A stretch of 55,784 bases of DNA from Candidatus Methanogaster sp. (GTDB taxonomy: Archaea; Halobacteriota; Methanosarcinia; Methanosarcinales; Methanogasteraceae): assembly GCA_003194445.1 (NCBI GenBank), contig PQXF01000001.1, positions 62,113-117,896 of the forward strand, given 5' to 3'. The position numbers were made by a program, and so were the translations under genes. Shown here one piece after another: positions 18,690 through 28,700 of the stretch; positions within the stretch are counted from its first letter, which is position 1, and each line of letters begins with the position of its first letter. The notes under the pieces were generated by a model that had not been told where the DNA came from, ran no database searches, and saw only the letters and a list, made by a program, of their open reading frames with translations.

Positions 18690-18714
18690 TCAACCACAGA
18701 GGACACAGAGAGAG
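18690..18714. repeat. ACCACAGAGGACACAGAGAG repeat flanking the GxxExxY pseudogene
   Basis: This repeat lies immediately downstream of the GxxExxY gene (in its reading direction). It is inverted relative to the copy at 19098-19113 on the other side. Confidence 0.6.
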
Positions 18715-18717
18715 GGT

Positions 18718-19090
18718 TTAATTGATCCTGCGTGTTATTCCATCCTTAAGGAGCATCACATTTAAATTAATTAGCAGTCCAAGGTGTTTTCCGCTTAGTT
18801 TTAGGTAGGAAAGCAGCCCCCGCTTCGTGAACAGGTGTTATCTGGTTCACATCCTTAAGTTCGACGATTACGGAATCTTCCACGAGAAGATCCAATCGGT
18901 ATCCCAAATCGATTTTCATTCCGTCATAGATTACAGGAAGCCCAACCTGTGACGCGACTTCAAGACCTCGTTTTTGAGAGTTCGTACTTCAAACAAGCCT
19001 CGTATGCACTTTCCAGTAATCCGGGCCCCAATGTGATGTGTACCTGTATTGCTGCCCAATAATCTTTTCAGATATTACGTCTAATTCCAT
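18718..19090 (-). pseudogene. GxxExxY family protein, frameshifted
   Basis: A decayed member of the GxxExxY family, small PD-(D/E)XK-like proteins of unknown function. The minus strand starts [20 protein letters not shown] at ATG 19090. A frame change leads to [20 protein letters not shown]-like sequence, then ASQVGLPVIYDGMKIDLGYR and LDLLVEDSVIVELK with the family's E-x-K core. Another frame change gives LSGKHLGLLINFNVMLLKDG and ends ITRRIN. At least two indels interrupt it. It is bracketed on both sides by inverted CACAGAGG repeats, an arrangement seen repeatedly with this family. Confidence 0.75.
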
Positions 19091-19097
19091 AGTCTAT

Positions 19098-19113
19098 GTG
19101 CCCTCTGTGGTGT
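19098..19113. repeat. CCCTCTGTGGTGTT repeat upstream of the GxxExxY pseudogene
   Basis: This is the inverted partner of the copy at 18690-18714; together they bracket the pseudogene. Confidence 0.55.
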
Positions 19114-19226
19114 TATTTCTTATGGTCTGCTCCGTAAAGTCCCGATCTCCGCGGTTAAATCCCCTACTTTAGTCCCCGTGATTTTAACCACGCTGTATCG
19201 AGCGGGTATATGATCACCCGCGCGAA

Positions 19227-21188
19227 TCATTCATCATTATCATTACGCGATCTCCGCAATATGATGATTAGGAGGATGCCAGCAGCAATGGCAAGCAGGA
19301 TCATCCAGATGAGGTAGGATCGTTCGTCTCGGTCGGGTTGTTTCTCCGGTGTCTCCAATCCCGATGCTACCATTGGCGTTGGCGTCTCCACGGGAGCCAG
19401 TGTGGAAGCGAGCGTAATCGTCGGTGTCACCTTCACTGGTGGATATATACTGTCGCCACCCCCGCCCCCGCCGGGGTGGATGGTTGCTGGTCTGGCAACG
19501 ATTGCGAAGACCGAGAAATGGTCGAATGTCGCGCGGAATGTGATCTGGTCACCGGTTATGGTGATGGACTCCGGCGTCATAGTTATATTACCTTCCAGCT
19601 CGCCTGTTGTCTCATTGATCTTGAAGAGCACGACATTACCCGGATCACTTCTTGCCACGGTATCGTACCATGTTTTGTGGAGTGTTATGCTGATTGGCAC
19701 CCCAATGATCTCTGACGGGGCGAGGTTCGTCACCGAGAGTTGTGCATGGACCATGATTGGGGTATTGTTAGCAATTGCAGAAGTATCAACGCCGAAATAG
19801 GCAGCAAGCGTTTCTTTCAGTCGGTAGGGGTCGGAGACATTCAGGTATTCGAGATCTCTATACCGTTCTACCAGTGTTGCATTAAAGGAGAGGCATCTGC
19901 ATGGGGTAAACATTCCCAGAAAATCAACGTCGATATCTATGGAAGCGGTTCCGACATCGGGATTTGCCGTTATATATTCTTCCGGAGGCGTGTTCAGTTG
20001 TATCTTGCTTATATTTCCACTAACAGTTCCGGCAACTGCAGTTGCGTCATCTTCAAGCGTTATCTCAAGACTGCCTCCTGTTATGGGTGCGGAGATGACC
20101 ATGCCCGCTGTTGCATTGTCAGCGATTATGCCTGCATCCTCTTCGGTGGTGTTGATGATTATAACACCATCCTTGATCGATACCGTTGTATTAGCCACAC
20201 TGACCCCTGTTGTTAGTACCGTTACGGTAACATCTTCCAGTGTACCGTTGCATCTGGCTTCGGCAGTTCTTATAAATGGAACATAAACAATATCATATAT
20301 AGTGGTCCTGGTCGCGATGGCGCTTTTCACGACTGCTGTTCCCGGAGAAGTTGAAGAGGTCAGAGTGGCGTTTGCGATGCCATCTTTAGCTGTTGCAATA
20401 TGTGGAGTTATCTCGCCAAGTGCTGTGGAGAATGTGATTTCGGTCCAATTTACCATTCTTCCGGACTTATCCGTGACGATAGCGGTTATCGTTGAGGTCT
20501 CGATCCCATCCGCTTTGATGATGCCAGGGAGTGCGGTCAGAGAGATCGCGAATGGCTCGGTCACCGGCGGTATCGTTGGAATATGGTATATCCAGTATCT
20601 CATCGGACTTGCCGGATCGTTCGGAAGTATAAACTGGAAGTTACAGGGCATAGCGTTGTAGCACGTCCCGTTCTCGACGACCGGGACTATGAATACGAGA
20701 TTGCCCTCGCCCTGTTCTGTGAAGAAACCTTCCTTGAAATATTTGGACTCGGAACAGTTCACAAAGGTGTATGCAGTCGGCGCAGGCAGGAACCGGTCAT
20801 AGATTCTGTAGTTTTCGGTTGCTTTGAATGTCATGCTCCCGGAATCATAGCCAGTGCCGATGACGGTATCGATCATGGCAGGGCTGCCCGCGGTCAGATG
20901 TCCGATGTTTGGTATACGCTGTGAATCGGTGATCAGCAGACACCCGCCAACCCAGCTTATGTTGATCTCCTGTATCCGGGTTCTGTTATCGAGATAGTGC
21001 GGATTTTCCGACGCCGGTATGACGCTGCCGTAGTACCCGAGCCAGTAATCGGTGGATGAACTTGCATCGAGGTCGATTATGAGGATGTATCCACCCCGCG
21101 CATCATCCGACTGTGCACATCCGCCGCCTGATGCGACTATGATGAATACGAGTATCAGGACTGGGATGGCGTTCTTGATTGCTGACAT
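19227..21188 (-). CDS. Secreted, C-terminally anchored protein with GYYG domain and Ig-like (Big-1) domain
   Basis: A 653-residue exported protein starting at ATG 21188 after an AAAGGA ribosome site. The signal sequence is VLILVFIIVASGGGCAQ and could be lipoprotein-like. Residues ~30-190 form a domain shared with the genes at 21758 and 25730: DLDASSSTDYWLGYYGSV through GNLVFIVPVVENGT to MRYWIYH. A Big-1 Ig-like domain follows (AISLTALPGIIKADGIETST, then ITAIVTDKSGRMVNWTEITF), and then repeats rich in Thr/Val with many N-glycosylation sequons. The tail is a Gly-rich linker, a Thr/Pro-rich stalk, a membrane helix (WMILLAIAAGILLIIIL) and RRSRNDNDE. It is likely a cell-surface protein. Confidence 0.75.
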   Translation of the reverse strand: MSAIKNAIPVLILVFIIVASGGGCAQSDDARGGYILIIDLDASSSTDYWLGYYGSVIPASENPHYLDNRTRIQEINISWVGGCLLITDSQRIPNIGHLTAGSPAMIDTVIGTGYDSGSMTFKATENYRIYDRFLPAPTAYTFVNCSESKYFKEGFFTEQGEGNLVFIVPVVENGTCYNAMPCNFQFILPNDPASPMRYWIYHIPTIPPVTEPFAISLTALPGIIKADGIETSTITAIVTDKSGRMVNWTEITFSTALGEITPHIATAKDGIANATLTSSTSPGTAVVKSAIATRTTIYDIVYVPFIRTAEARCNGTLEDVTVTVLTTGVSVANTTVSIKDGVIIINTTEEDAGIIADNATAGMVISAPITGGSLEITLEDDATAVAGTVSGNISKIQLNTPPEEYITANPDVGTASIDIDVDFLGMFTPCRCLSFNATLVERYRDLEYLNVSDPYRLKETLAAYFGVDTSAIANNTPIMVHAQLSVTNLAPSEIIGVPISITLHKTWYDTVARSDPGNVVLFKINETTGELEGNITMTPESITITGDQITFRATFDHFSVFAIVARPATIHPGGGGGGDSIYPPVKVTPTITLASTLAPVETPTPMVASGLETPEKQPDRDERSYLIWMILLAIAAGILLIIILRRSRNDNDE

Positions 21189-21757
21189 CGGTTGTATCCT
21201 TTCTCTGGCACTATCTAAACATATTACCTTTGAATCAATGAAATCGGTGTAATTTGTGGCTAAAATAATACCAGCCACTGTTCTGCGAGTACACGGCAAG
21301 TGGCGGTGCAGCCATCAACACGGATGGGTGCAGATTAAAGGTTATCGGTTCGACATGAGATTTATTTGAGGAGATTTATGAGACTTTTTAATTTTTTCTG
21401 GGTGAGCTGTGATTATGGCGAAGAAGATTAACCACAGAGGACACGGAGGGCACAGAGAGTTGCTGTTTTATCTGTGTCCTTTATGCTCTCTGTGGTTTTC
21501 TGATCTCATTTTAGAAGATAATACCAAGTCTCGGATTTCTTATGATATTCAAGATGCATTCTCAGCATTCCCGCCACCGGATGGGGCGTGATGCGAATAC
21601 TGTCGCCAGAGAGGCATAATCGCGCGGGGACTGCCACAGCCTCGGGCTTTCTGAAAGTTGCGGATGAAATCGGTGTAGTCGGTGTCATAATCTTTATTAC
21701 TGGTATTGGCCGCGAAAGAAATGAAAGAGGGAGCCAGAGAGGCTCCCAAACGTCGGT
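21189..21757. other. Intergenic region with dispersed repeats
   Basis: No gene is supported. It carries partial repeats of the AATCGGTGTAATTTGTGGCT type near 21238-21260 and GAAATCGGTGTAGTCGGTGT near 21664, and the large palindrome at 21428-21497. Confidence 0.5.
21428..21497. repeat. Large ACCACAGAGGACACGGAGGG palindrome
   Basis: AACCACAGAGGACACGGAGG, continuing GCACAGAGAG, is followed after a short loop by TCTGTGTCCTTTATGCTCTC and TGTGGTTTT. It is a nearly perfect inverted repeat able to form a ~25-bp stem. Relatives of this element occur at 16519, 18690 and 19098 in the window. Confidence 0.75.
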
Positions 21758-22807
21758 CTAGTCCATGATCGCGCCATTCAGTTCCATATAGAAGTAGTAC
21801 GTCACTGCCGACCCATCATCAGGAGTTGGGACGATCATCTCATAGTCTGCACTGCCGCTGGCAAATGACGTCTTCCCGTCTTGGATAATTCCAACAAAGA
21901 CGAAATCATCCCTCTCATTCGGATTTGCTGTAGCGACTGCACCACACTGCCATTGCGAATCGTATGGTTGGAGTGCCCCGGCTGTTGTGGCAGCTATTTG
22001 GTATGAATCATCTGCAATGTTCACGTTAGTCGTGGCATTGAGTGTGGCGCCTGCATCATCCACCGGATCGTTGGTCCAACCCCAATCAGCATCTATCTCA
22101 TTAAGGAACTGTGTAGTGGAATTATTGGTTAAACCGGTCCACGGTGGTATGGATGAGTTCGTCGTGGCAAATACCTCGCCACCCTCGGTTGCATTCCATG
22201 CCCATGAAAACATGGTATGCCCCTGGCTGTCTGCCAGTGCGATCGAACCGCTGACGTTACCATAGTAGCCCTGCCATCTTGTCGTGCGGGATGTTCCGTC
22301 AAGATCCATCTCTGTGACGAATCCTCCTTTCGCGGAGTCTGTACCGCCAACTCCCGGATACAGTGCCTGCCGCGACACGTTAGCGACAATTTCGACTATA
22401 CCATTACTAGTCCCCGATTCAGTCATTATGGCTGTGACGTCAACCAGATCGACTACGGTCACACCAGCGTACCAATATCCACTGTCCTGTGTACCAACAG
22501 CAGGACCTATTACGTAATCCGTACTACCATCCTCTTTGATGTAAGTGATATTCAATACCTCATCCTCTATCATACCGGTAATTGCAGTTGTTGCATGGAG
22601 GTAAATCATATTAGTGCCCTCACCTAATATATTAGCAGCGGTGTTTGTGTAGATATTAGAATCTAGATCGTACGATCCGAGTGACACACTGTTTATCTGC
22701 ACGGCACCGGTTGCCCCTGATGGGTCCGGATTCGCGCTTGCTGTCATCGAGATAGCGAGGATCAGTGCCACCGCCACGATTCCGATTCCAATTGTTCTCA
22801 TATTCAT
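21758..22807 (-). CDS. Secreted protein with GYYG domain
   Basis: A 349-residue secreted protein. The signal peptide is TIGIGIVAVALILAISMTAS, cleaved near ASA-NP. An N-terminal Ig-like half (VQINSVSLGSYDLDSNIYTN, then NMIYLHATTAITGMIEDEVL) precedes the domain shared with two other genes here, running from KGGFVTEMDLDGTSRTTRWQ and GYYGNVSGSIALADS to DDFVFVGIIQDGK and YYFYMELNGA. There is no C-terminal membrane helix, so it is released or held non-covalently. The ATG at 22807 follows AAGGAG at a good distance; ATG 22801 is an alternative. Function unknown. Confidence 0.75.
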   Translation of the reverse strand: MNMRTIGIGIVAVALILAISMTASANPDPSGATGAVQINSVSLGSYDLDSNIYTNTAANILGEGTNMIYLHATTAITGMIEDEVLNITYIKEDGSTDYVIGPAVGTQDSGYWYAGVTVVDLVDVTAIMTESGTSNGIVEIVANVSRQALYPGVGGTDSAKGGFVTEMDLDGTSRTTRWQGYYGNVSGSIALADSQGHTMFSWAWNATEGGEVFATTNSSIPPWTGLTNNSTTQFLNEIDADWGWTNDPVDDAGATLNATTNVNIADDSYQIAATTAGALQPYDSQWQCGAVATANPNERDDFVFVGIIQDGKTSFASGSADYEMIVPTPDDGSAVTYYFYMELNGAIMD

Positions 22808-23766
22808 TGTTCTGTCTCCTTATCCGTTTTGATCTGTTCTCTCGCAGATCTGCTCTGTTGTTCGTTATTCGATACGTTTTAGATCCATGAGGTCTCCCCT
22901 CGTTTCCGCCCCTTGTGTTATCCTTTATATTCTATTTACCCCCTCCCTGCCTCCTTTATGCCACAAGACGTATTTTGGGATATCCCATGACCGTGATTCC
23001 ATTCGTGCTTTCCATATATCCCGGCTCCACCCCGCATTAAGTTGCCCTGACCCGCCCGCGTCCGCTCGGGGATTCATGACCCCTGCTGCGTGCCCGGAGG
23101 CGCGCCTTTCGTAGTCGCCATCGCCATTCCGATGCCGGTAGGGGTATGGGCTGGATTGCGGATGGTTCTCTCTGCCGCTTACGCTAAAGTCGCGGGTTGC
23201 AACACAACCTCGCGATTTCACCGCAGCCGCATCCGGGCTGGCAGCGAAAGCGCTGCTCACATCTTCGGATCCGGCAGGTTCCGCGAGAGCCGTTCTGATG
23301 CATGCCGCAGCGAAATGCTGCAGCACAGCGGTTGATGTGGTTCTGTGCACCGACACTTACTGTACCCCTTTTCGCATTTAGGATGTGATTTACGCAAATC
23401 CGATCTTCTGCGTGACCAACCCAAATGACACGCTTTCAGATGCTTTCCCACCCGTGAGACACAGATGTGGGTCACACATGTCTCCACAATGCACTTGCAA
23501 CGTTCTCATATTAAATCTTTCGTGCAAAGTGCGGAGGATGCCGACCCGGGTGCCGGTGTTCGGGTCGTATCCGGGTGGCGGAGACCCAAATACGTCGGGA
23601 TATCATCGGGACACCTCCCGAATAAATCGTGCGCCGGACCGATGACAACAGATAACCCTCATACTCTGGCAGCCCCCCTGTTTGGTGAATGGTTCACAGT
23701 TCAATATTCTCAAAAATCGAACAGTTCACAGCAACTTTTTTGAGTTGTGGCGCATGAGTGTATCTC
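22808..23766. other. GC-rich intergenic region without a supported gene
   Basis: Long open frames exist on both strands between 22925 and 23750, but their composition (Arg/Ser/Pro/Ala-rich, no recognisable domain, no ribosome site) is that of chance frames in GC-rich DNA. The region may be old mobile-element or gene debris. I found no rRNA or tRNA signature. Confidence 0.4.
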
Positions 23767-24078
23767 ATGAAACAGGACATCATGCATATCCTTGCGGACT
23801 GGAATCTGTGGTGGGAGCAAGCGAAGTGCCTGAAACCCTGCTTGGCAGGGAGCGCGGGAAGTCAAAAGAACTAATAGACCTTATGGGATTTGCGCGAGAT
23901 AAAAAAAATAATCACTGGTGTGCGCAGAAGTGGCAAAACAACCCTGCCATATCAGGTAATCGATCATCTTCTGAAATGATGTTTCACCCGAGAACATCCT
24001 TTTCATAAATTTTGAGGACGCTTCGCTTGCGCACTACACCCCCGACGAGATGCTTCAGCAGCATGACGCCATATTGAC
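23767..24078 (+). pseudogene. AAA/DUF4143-type ATPase, N-terminal remnant with frameshifts
   Basis: It begins MKQDIMHILADWNLWWEQ at ATG 23767. Across frame changes it continues ELIDLMGF, REIKKIITGVRRSGKTTLPY (Walker A GVRRSGKTT), QVIDHLLK and, in another frame, ENILFINFEDASLAHYTPDE. The homology then stops at about 24078, where unrelated sequence begins. It resembles the N-terminus of AAA ATPases such as the intact gene at 1262-2542 but is not a direct copy of it. Confidence 0.7.
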
Positions 24079-24264
24079 AGCGCCAACTGCCACCGGGACC
24101 AGTGTGAGCCAGATGCTGGAGAGCGGCGCCACCAGACGGTAGACGGCAACGAACAGTCCCATCAATCGCGGATGTGACCAAAATATTGCGGACGGGGGAT
24201 ATTCCACCCTCACATCGATGATCCGCTTCAACATACTGTATGCAAGTACAGCGTTCAGAGCCAC
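24055..24264 (-). pseudogene. Possible fragment of a membrane protein
   Basis: A 69-codon minus-strand frame with a plausible membrane-protein composition (LMGLFVAVYRLVAPLSSIWL, TLVPVAVGAVN). It runs into the ATPase remnant on one side and has no convincing start, so if real it is a fragment joined by rearrangement. Family not recognised. Confidence 0.25.
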
Positions 24265-24313
24265 AGGGAATACATAAAAGGAGCTATGCTGAATATGTGC
24301 TGGAGATTTGAAA

Positions 24314-24607
24314 ATGTCGTCTGTAATCGAAAAGGAGATCAGTTCTCTCGTCGGGATTGGGTTCTATGAGACTGAAGATTGCGTTATAGCAGATGCGATG
24401 GGGGCATTGTTAGAGAAGAAGCCAGAAATGAGGCGGGAAATTGCTGTAAATCTCTACAAAAACGGCGAGGTAAGCTTGTGGAAAGCATCAGAGATTGCGC
24501 GCATGAACCTTGAAGAATTCAAGGATGTTTTATCGTACAGGGGTATAAAAATAAAGGTGGGTGGAACAAAAGAAGAGAGCGATGCGCGTCTGAAAGAGGT
24601 TTTCTGA
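24314..24607 (+). CDS. UPF0175 family protein, probable antitoxin
   Basis: A 97-residue small helical protein. The pattern REIAVNLYKNGEVSLWKASE followed by IARMNLEEFKDVLSYRGIKI is the helix-turn-helix-like core of UPF0175. These proteins are commonly the first gene of a pair with a DUF3368 PIN-like nuclease and are thought to be antitoxins. ATG 24314 is preferred over TTG 24308 because GGAG sits ~8 bases upstream of it. Its TGA overlaps the next ATG by one base (TGATG), the normal coupled arrangement. Confidence 0.8.
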   Translation: MSSVIEKEISSLVGIGFYETEDCVIADAMGALLEKKPEMRREIAVNLYKNGEVSLWKASEIARMNLEEFKDVLSYRGIKIKVGGTKEESDARLKEVF

Positions 24608-25111
24608 TGCGTAGCATCGTGGTTCTTGACTGCGACCTGATGAGCAGCTTTGCCAAGATTGATAGGATTGACCTGCTGGAGGCGTTATTCCCGGATGCTC
24701 AACTGGTGATCACGGCGTCTGTATACAACGAATTGTTGAAAACAAAAGAATATGGATTTGATTTTTTTGGATAAAATTATACAAAGTAATGTTGGGATGA
24801 TTAATATATAGAAAGAGGAACGGAGCATTTTTGAGGACTTCTTACAGGATTATAGGATACATCTGGGAGAGGCGGAAGGAATCGCGATTGCGAAATGTAG
24901 GGGTGGTGTGTTTGCGACCAATGATTCCCGAGCAGTCAGGTTTTGTGAAGAGAAAGGAGTTAAGGTGTTGAATCTGAAAGATGTGCTGAGAAAGATAGCG
25001 ATAGACGGACTATTGGATATGGGCGAGATGCTGGAACTGATAAGAGATATAGAGAGTGAAGATAGGACGTATATTGTAGGGATTGATGATATATTGAGGG
25101 GGTATGAATAA
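24607..25111 (+). pseudogene. DUF3368 PIN-like toxin, broken by a frameshift and a TAG
   Basis: It starts MRSIVVLDCDLMSSFAKIDR and LDLLEALFPDAQLVITASVY with the first PIN-domain Asp. At a run of seven T near 24764 the frame is lost; dropping one T restores LDKIIQSNVGMINI, then a TAG, then KEERSIFEDFLQDYRIHLGE and AEGIAIAKCRGGVFATNDSR. The latter are the conserved acidic and ATND motifs of the family, and the frame ends at 25111. Two independent lesions indicate an inactive toxin beside an intact antitoxin. Confidence 0.8.
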
Positions 25112-25453
25112 TTTAAATATGAAACCGATGGAAATATCAATAATTAACTGCGCGGGTTTAGAGGGATCAGATCTCGCTGAAAATGCGGCGTTGGTCGGGA
25201 CTCTGTGAGATGATTGATGGTTCGGGATGCAGAGATGAAAGCTTCTGTCGAATGGGTTCATTTGAAACACCCCCGCATCAAAATGTATATGGGGTGGATG
25301 TTGTGGCTGAAGCAACGACAGAATTGTGTTTACAAGAACGGTACGTGTTTAGATGAGGTGGAAAAAACCACAGGATTACACGAGATTAACACAGAAATCG
25401 TGTGGAGATGGCTGCGCCGCCGCTTCGCCACGCGCCAGCCTTTCCGAACATGC
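25112..25453. other. Intergenic stretch with a repeat
   Basis: No supported gene. The sequence ACCACAGGATTACACGAGAT followed by TAACACAGAAATCG near 25367-25402 belongs to the dispersed CACAGATTAA repeat family. Confidence 0.4.
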
Positions 25454-25720
25454 TCAAAATATCACTGTCCTCGACCACGATCCTCCGAAGACCTCTTTGA
25501 TCTTCCTGTCAATCTCTTCTATATTATCCCCCTCGATTTCCCTTTTTACCCTCATATCTGCGAGAACCTCTTTGAACTCAATCATCGCAAGGCATGCGAT
25601 TTCAGCAGACTTTGCTAAAGACGTTTTCTCGCTATTATAATAGATGGGGATCAATAATTTCAAACCATGTTCCGTTAACTCAAACTCATCCCCCTCACCA
25701 TTGCACCCAATACATTTCAC
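25454..25720 (-). CDS. Second UPF0175-like protein, solitary
   Basis: An 88-residue protein starting at GTG 25720, only 9 bases beyond the stop of the giant secreted protein and on the same strand. The core KLLIPIYYNSEKTSLAKSAE and IACLAMIEFKEVLADMRVKR matches UPF0175. A short Cys-containing N-terminus (CIGCNGEGDEF) precedes it and may not be part of the native start. No PIN-like partner follows. Either an orphan antitoxin or a regulator in its own right. Confidence 0.65.
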   Translation of the reverse strand: MKCIGCNGEGDEFELTEHGLKLLIPIYYNSEKTSLAKSAEIACLAMIEFKEVLADMRVKREIEGDNIEEIDRKIKEVFGGSWSRTVIF

Positions 25721-25729
25721 ATCGTTTCA

Positions 25730-28700
25730 TCACTTCAACTCCATGTAAATATTCAGACCCCCGCCAACCACCGGATTAAGCGTACACGGAGCCGCGGATT
25801 CATAATTATGCGCAGCACTGCCAAGACCTGCCGCAGCCGCCCTTATCCTTGTTACGAATACGAGAGTTCCATCGTCTGCCGCATCATAATACCCATTGGT
25901 ATCAGAAGTAGCGTCCCATAAGATCCCTGTAACGAAATTCGCGCTTCCAACTGACGCGTGATTCGTCACATCGGTGCTGTTCACGATCGCCACATTCGAT
26001 ATGAGGTTTCCATAGACCGTGAACGATGTCGTGTTTGTTGCATTGCTCGGATCACCGCCGCTGAACAGTTCAGTGATGTTATTGTCAACAAATCCGGTTG
26101 CATTGTTGCTGCCGACAACCATGCCAAGGTTGGTATCGGCATCAAGAAAGTCATGCCCGCTCGCATTCAGGGTATCGTCACTATCGCAGCCGAGTGCGTG
26201 TAGCGCGCTCCAGTTTACGCTTGCGCCATCATTTACGATGTAAGCGCACCCGCCATCGGTCTCATTGCTCCATGTCCAGTCATAGAGCGAGTCGGAAGCA
26301 CTGTCTGCCAGTGCAATGCCGCCGCTCACATCCCCGTAGTATTTCTGCCACGCGGAGACGTTTATCACTGCTGACGCGTTGTTGTTCGTGGTGTTTGCCG
26401 CAGACTCGCCGGCAGAATTGGTAGGGTTTACCCATACCGAGATGTTGTGCGTGCCAACCAGCGACGGATTCCAGTATCCGGTCACGTATGTGGTGTTGTA
26501 AGGATAACCGGTGGTTACATTCCCCAGTTCTCCTTCTATCGACACATTATATGTAGAGTTCCAAAAGCATCTGCTCCAGTTGCCATATACGCCAGCGGAG
26601 TCGAAGAATGACACATCGAAGTTAGAGGTTATATTTCCGTCAGCATAGTTTGCGATGGTCGCATTGATCGTGATGTTCCTATTCTCTTTGACGTGGCAGC
26701 CGATCCCGGTCTCAGAGACCGATGATCTGTTTTCGCCAGTATCCCAGTGATCAAACGTTACATTGATCACTCGAAGGTCTATTTTATTAAGTGTAAAGTT
26801 CGTCCCGAGCCATGTCTGTGACGTCTCGCCCTCATCATCTGTTGCCACACACCGCATCGTGTACTCGCCTGCACTGTATTTACTTGTATTGAAAGAAGCG
26901 TCTGCGTACGGATCATCGCCGTGCATTGAGTTTGTCCGGTTGATGGTGTTGCTGATAATTCCATTGGGTACAATAGTTCTGTTTGTATAATGCAGTGTAA
27001 GGTTATGCACCACATCACCGCCGTCCGGATCGCTTGTCAGATAAAGACCGACATTAAACGTGCCCGAGTATGTGCCATCCATATCGTAATCATCGATTCC
27101 ATGTATATGGAAGTGGTTGATGTCAGGGACGGTTGGTGGATAGCACACCAATCCGATGTCGTTTGTAAGCAGCGCAGAATTGTTCCAGTTGCCCAACTCG
27201 TTTGCCGCATACAGTTTCATCTGGTGCTGCATCCCACTTTTGGAGAAGTCGAAAAATAACTTCGGCGTCCATGCCGCCTGCGAGAACGCAGCACCACTGT
27301 CAGAACTCGTCCATGTAATGTTTGTCTCTGCAAACGATATGTTCTTACCGCTCGTGCCATCTACATACGCCAGGCGGTACCTTCCGTTCTGTGTCCCTGA
27401 CCGGAAGAATAAGTATCCATGCGGTGTTACTGTTACGTTAGACTCTGCAATCTTGCTATTGTTCACACCAACCGTGAAGGTCACGAACGAACTGTTGTAC
27501 GGCTCGTAAGTGTAATCAACCACTGCTATGCTGTTGAAACCAGTCAGACGAGTACCATTCGTAGTATCCTTATTCGGGCGAGTGCCGCCATTGATGATAT
27601 ATGAGTCGTTGAGGTAGAAGATAGTAAGTTTTCTATCGTTCGGTGTTCCCGTTATGTCTGCCTCGAAAGATATGTGTATTTTATAGTCAGAGGCGCCGTG
27701 AATTGCTTCAATGTCCCAGAACTTGACCAGAGCACACCATCTACTGGAGTCTGACCTATAGGCGTCATAATATTTGCTGGCTTCTTTCTGCATCCGCGCC
27801 CTGTCTAAGTAATACATATTCTCAAATACAGTATCCTCAATCGTGCCATTCCAGTGCACATAAGAGTGCGTGTCATTTATCTTTTGGATAGTGAGTCTGG
27901 TGATGTTTTCATCCGCGCCCGCCCATTTCCGGACGTTACCCTCGGTGATGTCGGTATTATCCTCGAAGTTCAAGGGCTTTAATGTGCTATTACGGTTATC
28001 GGCGCGTAGAATCCGCTCACCAGTGCAAGCGCACACCGCAGCTCTGTTGTTGCCAGGCGGACGGAAGGACCAGTTATAGTTTCCGAGCACCGAGTCCCAG
28101 AGCGTCCAGATAAGCGATACGCTGCTGTTATTGAGTGTACGGGGATCCGTAGTAACCAGCAGCCAGGTTATGTTTAATGCGCCGGTCGAGTTCTCATAAA
28201 TAGTAGCAGGCTCCTGTGAGATGAGCTCAAATCTCGGCACAGTGGAATTGATCTTAACCGTCCTGTTACTATCACCCCAATCGCTGTTGCCGGCAGCGTC
28301 ATACGCCAGACAATTCCAGGTGTAATTGCCGTTAGCAAGGCTCAAAGTCCAGTTCACGCTTGCTTGCATCCCGGACACGTCAGTAGTCTGATTCAAGCTA
28401 AACGACTGGTTGGTTGAGTTTGTTATGTATAGCGAGATGCGGTCCAGATTGAAATTATCAGTGGCATTGCATACAAAAGTTACATCTACAGGCTCTGACG
28501 TGTTGTTGAAATAATTAGGTGCCGGGCTACACAGCGTTGTGTTCGGTGGCGCAAAGCCGGGCGTGACCAGCGGATGGCAGTCGCCGCCGTGCGTTATATT
28601 GCCCGATGAGTTGTACGGGGTCAGGGTGTCGCCCAGATCGTCGTCATTCGTATCGATTCCTGCATAATCAGACCAGTAGTTCCCGCCAAGATACGAACCG

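Noticed and set aside
22925-23356. 143-codon minus-strand frame in GC-rich DNA
   Set aside because: No domain, no ribosome site, irregular composition; likely a chance frame.
23090-23760. Possible rRNA or IS605 TnpB remnant
   Set aside because: I could not match any conserved rRNA segment or the TnpB zinc-ribbon; left as unassigned.
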